From Thermodesulfovibrio sp. (GTDB taxonomy: Bacteria > Nitrospirota > Thermodesulfovibrionia > Thermodesulfovibrionales > JdFR-85): a DNA stretch of 8,313 nucleotides. The notes under the pieces were generated by a model. The model was not told the origin of the DNA. It searched no databases and worked only from the letters and a program-made list of their open reading frames with translations. Positions 6,021 through 8,313 of the stretch are shown here, one piece after another. Where the stretch lies: positions 1 through 8,313 of the forward strand of contig JALUAR010000268.1 in assembly GCA_027050975.1 (NCBI GenBank), written 5' to 3'. Each line of letters opens with the position of its first letter. Position 1 is the first letter of the stretch. Both the position numbers and the translations under genes were made by a program.

Positions 6021-6203
6021 CCAGATCCAGCAGTAACGAAAAACCGACAATCTCCAGAAGGAGTGGTATGGTGGAGTCTGAACGGATTTGAATTTTTCAT
6101 AAAGCTCACCAGGAGGGTGAGTTGAAAAATTCCCTCGGAGGCGGACAGGGATGTCCGCCGAGAATGAGTTGAAGACTCCACCATACCACTCCTATGAATC
6201 TTA
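6021..6203. repeat. Structured repeat element, copy 1 (three-way junction fold)
   Basis: This 183-nt stretch aligns without gaps to 8117-8299 with about 25 mismatches (roughly 86% identity). It is closed by a 21-bp perfect helix (6059-6079 with 6173-6193). Inside are hairpin A (6090-6098 with 6124-6132, then CTCACC 6105-6110 with GGTGAG 6116-6121, loop AGGAG) and hairpin B (CTC/GAG, bulge GGA, then 6140-6146 with 6153-6159, loop AGGGAT). Read on the minus strand it lies in the modE leader. About 38 nt of further conserved sequence (6021-6058) adjoins the helix on one side only. Transcribed strand is unproven. I do not recognise the family; it could be a regulatory RNA, a small RNA or a miniature mobile repeat. 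Confidence 0.8.
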
Positions 6204-6219
6204 TCGCTGGATTAGAGAA

Positions 6220-6238
6220 ATTATATTCGTAATATAAT
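6220..6238. promoter_or_regulatory. AT-rich palindrome upstream of modE, possible operator
   Basis: ATTATATT (6220-6227) and AATATAAT (6231-6238) form a perfect 8-bp inverted repeat around CGT. It lies between the hesA stop and repeat copy 1, where a promoter for modE would be expected. The minus strand also contains TATAAT within it (in GAATATAATTTC). ModE operators are AT-rich TATA-type inverted repeats, so autoregulation is plausible, but the half-sites do not match the E. coli consensus exactly. Confidence 0.35.
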
Positions 6239-6268
6239 ACAGGGAATAACGGTACAACAACAATGCTT

Positions 6269-7018
6269 CTATTTTTTATTGCTACATATTTTACAATTGC
6301 CATCCCTGTGTATGTTCACTTTTCTGAATTCCATGTCTATTGTATTAAACATAAGCATCTGTGAAAGTAAAGGCTTTCCATAACCTGTGAGAATCTTCAC
6401 AGCCTCAATACTCATAATACATCCAAGGAGCCCTGAAACAGCACCAAGCACAGGAAAGCCCAGTTCTTCCCACTCAGGGTTATCATCTGGAAAGACACAA
6501 TCAAGACACGGCGTTCTGTCAGGTATAACATTGAACAGATATCCTTCCATACCGTTCATGGCAGCCTCAATCATTGGAATACCTTTCTTAATACATGCCT
6601 CATTCAAAACCCTCCGTTCCTGAAAATTCGGACGGGCTGAGAGGGCAATCTGTACTCCTTCAAGAAATCCATCAATATTTGCCTTGGAAAATCTTTCATC
6701 AAATATTTCAACCTCCACATCAGGGTTGATCTCCTCTATTGTCCTCTTTGCCTGAATCACTCTGCTACGGCCTATCCAGTCATGCCTCATCAATATCTGT
6801 CTGTTCATATTGGAAAGAGTCAGATTCCCTGAATGGACAAAGACCATCCTCCCTATGCCTGCAACAGCAAGATAGACCGCTGCAGTACCACCTAAGCCAC
6901 CAATGCCTGCAATCAGTGCAGTTGCACTCTTAAGTCTCTTCTGATGCTCCATGGTATAACCCTGAAGCATCAACTGCCTTCGGTAGCGCTCCTTCTCTGT
7001 TTCAGACAACCATATCAC
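6269..7018 (-). CDS. hesA: HesA/MoeB/ThiF-family adenylyltransferase of the nif region
   Basis: The 249-residue product has the E1-like fold that adenylates the C-terminal Gly-Gly of small sulfur-carrier or ubiquitin-like proteins. The nucleotide loop GIGGLGG is at 38-44, SNMNRQILMRHDWIGRSRV at 69-87, and zinc-type CxxC pairs at 171/174 (CLDC) and 242/245 (CKIC). HSGNLTLSNMNRQ, in place of the D-x-D-x-V of MoeB, recalls HesA, a family found in nif clusters whose exact role in nitrogenase maturation is not settled. The loop where MoeB and ThiF carry a catalytic Asp reads ALSARPNFQERR. The GTG start at 7016-7018 has GGAGAA about 9 nt upstream and overlaps the end of nifB by 17 nt, so the two are probably translationally coupled. 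MoeB is the alternative name. Confidence 0.82.
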   Translation of the reverse strand: MIWLSETEKERYRRQLMLQGYTMEHQKRLKSATALIAGIGGLGGTAAVYLAVAGIGRMVFVHSGNLTLSNMNRQILMRHDWIGRSRVIQAKRTIEEINPDVEVEIFDERFSKANIDGFLEGVQIALSARPNFQERRVLNEACIKKGIPMIEAAMNGMEGYLFNVIPDRTPCLDCVFPDDNPEWEELGFPVLGAVSGLLGCIMSIEAVKILTGYGKPLLSQMLMFNTIDMEFRKVNIHRDGNCKICSNKK

Positions 7019-7889
7019 AGTACTCTTCTCCTATCCTGGACATTAGTACCTCAAGTTCCATGTCTTTGTCCTCGCCTAACACCCCGCAGGCATCAGCCCT
7101 GCACTGACGGCAGTGTGTCATCTGTCTGATATGTTCGCTACATACAGCTCGCATGTTCTCTATCTTGCTTCTGGATGGTCTTTCATATTCCTTGAACTCA
7201 GCCTGGGGGATCAGAGGAATGATGTTCATCAGATGTGCACCCCTTCTTCCTGCAAGCCATGCGATCATTGGTATCTCTGCCTCGTTAACACCAGGTATCA
7301 AAACAGTGTTAATCTTGACAATAAGCCCTGCCTCAAGAGCCATCCTCAGGCCAAGCCACTGATTATGCGTTATCCAGGAACCAGCCTCTACTCCCGAATA
7401 TCTCCTTCCCTTATAAAGTATCCATGAGTAGACCCTGGCTGCGACTTCGGGAAGCACGGCATTTATTGTGATAGTTATGCTCTTTACCCCTATCTTTAAA
7501 AGGGTATCTAACCTCTCAGGCAGGAGAAGCCCGTTTGTGGATACACATAATGTCAACTCAGGAAACTCTCTGTTAATTCTTCGCAAAACCTCAAAGGTGG
7601 AATCATTTGCAAGGGGATCTCCCGGGCCTGCTATACCTACAACGGTCAGATTTTCGTTTCTTCGAACCACAGATCTGACCCTTTCCAGTGCCTCCTCTGG
7701 AGAAAGCACCCTGCTTGTAATTCCTGGCCTGGATTCGTTTGGACAATCATATTTCCTTAAACAATACTTGCACTGGATATTGCATGCAGGAGCCACGGGC
7801 AGATGTATTCTCCCAAATCTGAGATGGGCCTCCTCAGAGAAACAGGGATGGTTATTCAGGATGCTCTCCTCTTTTCTGAACATAGCCAT
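7002..7889 (-). CDS. nifB: NifB, radical SAM FeMo-cofactor core synthase
   Basis: This protein of about 295 residues builds NifB-co, the [8Fe-9S-C] core of FeMo-co, inserting the central carbide from S-adenosylmethionine. Hallmarks are NHPCFSEEAH near the N-terminus, the radical SAM triad in PACNIQCKYCLRKYDC (Cys36, 40 and 43 from the chosen start), NESRPG, GIAGPGDPLAN, STNGLLLP, and the C-terminal MTHCRQCRADACGVLGED. It ends soon after that motif, so it is the short form without a NifX-like domain; such short NifBs are known and functional. I start it at ATG 7887-7889 with GAGG 10 nt upstream; TTG codons at 7893-7898 or the ATG at 7883 are possible. It heads an operon with hesA and has its own sigma-54-type promoter. 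Confidence 0.95.
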   Translation of the reverse strand: MAMFRKEESILNNHPCFSEEAHLRFGRIHLPVAPACNIQCKYCLRKYDCPNESRPGITSRVLSPEEALERVRSVVRRNENLTVVGIAGPGDPLANDSTFEVLRRINREFPELTLCVSTNGLLLPERLDTLLKIGVKSITITINAVLPEVAARVYSWILYKGRRYSGVEAGSWITHNQWLGLRMALEAGLIVKINTVLIPGVNEAEIPMIAWLAGRRGAHLMNIIPLIPQAEFKEYERPSRSKIENMRAVCSEHIRQMTHCRQCRADACGVLGEDKDMELEVLMSRIGEEYCDMVV

Positions 7890-7938
7890 AATCAACAAAC
7901 CTCACTCTCTTAAAGTTTTGCTCTTCTATATCACAAAA

Positions 7939-7953
7939 GCAAATTGGGTGCCA
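7939..7953 (-). promoter_or_regulatory. Sigma-54 (RpoN) promoter of nifB-hesA
   Basis: The minus strand reads TGGCACCCAATTTGC, with GG and GC exactly 10 nt apart and a close match to TGGCACG-N4-TTGC. Transcription would begin near 7928, about 39 nt before the nifB ATG. Together with the nifH promoter this indicates that both operons belong to one RpoN-dependent, probably NifA-activated, regulon. Confidence 0.85.
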
Positions 7954-8018
7954 GAAGTTAAAAGGGCCAGAAGTTCAGTGAAATCAGGGTTTTCTTCATT
8001 CTGCTACCTGGACAATTC

Positions 8019-8033
8019 TGTCAGCATCCTACA
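8019..8033. promoter_or_regulatory. Near-consensus NifA upstream site for nifB
   Basis: TGT-N9-ACA (8019-8033), flanked to CTGT...ACAG, lies about 66 bp upstream of the -24 element, within the usual range for NifA binding. The accepted consensus is TGT-N10-ACA, so the spacing is one base short. This is a weak candidate only. Confidence 0.25.
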
Positions 8034-8116
8034 GTTTTGTATTCATTCAGGGTGTATAAAAGCTGAATACCTGTTGCGTTAAATCTCGAATGTTTAATAC
8101 TATATGAGAATATTAC

Positions 8117-8299
8117 CCGGATCCAGCGGTATCTTAAAACAGACAAACTCCGGAAGGAGTGGTATGGTGGAGTCTGAACGGATTTGAATTTTGCATTAGA
8201 TTCACCAGGAGGGTGAATCGCAAAATTCCCTCGGAAGCAGCCTCGGATGGCTGCTGAGAATGAGTTGAAGACTCCACCATACCACTCCTATGAACCTTA
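8117..8299. repeat. Structured repeat element, copy 2 (three-way junction fold)
   Basis: This is the second copy, in the same orientation as copy 1 and aligning at a constant offset of 2096 with no gaps. The closing 21-bp helix (8155-8175 with 8269-8289) is identical to copy 1. Hairpin A is rebuilt as AATTTTGC/GCAAAATT and TTCACC/GGTGAA, and hairpin B as AGCAGCC/GGCTGCT with loop TCGGAT. It lies upstream of the nifB sigma-54 promoter, so it would not be in the leader made from that promoter. The 8300-8313 tail shows nothing further. Confidence 0.8.
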
Positions 8300-8313
8300 G
8301 TATTAACAGGAAG

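Noticed and set aside
6002..6184. Minus-strand 60-codon ORF inside copy 1 (starting MVESSTHS), with a matching 48-codon ORF at 8134-8280 in copy 2 and an AGGAG before each ATG.
   Set aside because: Differences between the copies fall about evenly on codon positions (roughly 6, 7 and 6 at positions 1, 2 and 3) and change residues freely, while helices are preserved. That is a pattern of structure conservation, not of protein selection. The AGGAG-ATG arises from the closing helix.
6021..6203. Moco or tungsten-cofactor riboswitch.
   Set aside because: The Mo gene context invited it, but the three-way junction with a 21-bp closing helix and the loops seen do not match what I recall of that motif, and copy 2 lies upstream of a sigma-54 promoter. 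Only an Rfam search can settle it.
7468..8082. Plus-strand 204-codon ORF opposite nifB and its upstream region.
   Set aside because: Most of it is antisense to conserved nifB codons, it has no recognisable motif and it crosses the nifB promoter.
6021..8299. IS200/IS605- or HEARO-type element, or a composite transposon.
   Set aside because: No transposase, HNH nuclease or IscB/IsrB-like gene is encoded between or beside the two copies.
1..8313. CRISPR array, tRNA or rRNA genes.
   Set aside because: No short regularly spaced repeats, no cloverleaf-like tRNA sequence and no rRNA-like conserved blocks were seen on either strand.

Overview
The window reads as a bacterial chromosome segment carrying part of a molybdenum-nitrogenase (nif) region. 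The sequence shows Shine-Dalgarno sites, two sigma-54-type promoters, moderate GC in the genes and AT-rich gaps. The genes do not fix the taxonomy. A diazotrophic, probably anaerobic or microaerophilic bacterium of the Nitrospirota or Desulfobacterota kind fits, but this is inference.

Layout from left to right. At 1-210 (minus) lies the N-terminus of a type I restriction R subunit running off the edge. A decayed-looking gap, 211-760, follows. At 761-1436 (minus) is a two-gene toxin-antitoxin-like module, a UPF0175 protein and a DUF3368 PIN protein, occupying the place where nifK would normally follow nifD. At 1845-4120 (minus) are nifH and nifD, overlapping by 4 nt and read from a sigma-54-type promoter at 4161-4175. 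No nifK is present in the window. At 4459-5352 (plus), divergent from nifH, is a diadenylate cyclase (c-di-AMP synthase). At 5434-5981 (minus) are a ModE-type DNA-binding protein lacking a molybdate-binding domain and a modA gene cut short after its signal peptide and first strand. At 6269-7889 (minus) is a nifB-hesA operon with its own sigma-54-type promoter at 7939-7953.

The nifB-hesA cassette is flanked by two direct copies of a 183-nt element (6021-6203 and 8117-8299). Each copy folds into a three-way junction closed by a 21-bp perfect helix. The inner hairpins differ between the copies by paired, compensating substitutions, so the fold rather than the primary sequence is conserved. I cannot match it to a known RNA family and it is the strongest candidate for something undescribed.

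Functionally, NifB makes the Fe-S core of FeMo-co, HesA is a nif-associated adenylyltransferase, NifH and NifD are nitrogenase subunits, and ModE/ModA concern molybdenum control and supply. The missing nifK, truncated modA and repeat-flanked cassette suggest a rearranged nif region; whether the strain fixes nitrogen depends on genes outside this window.
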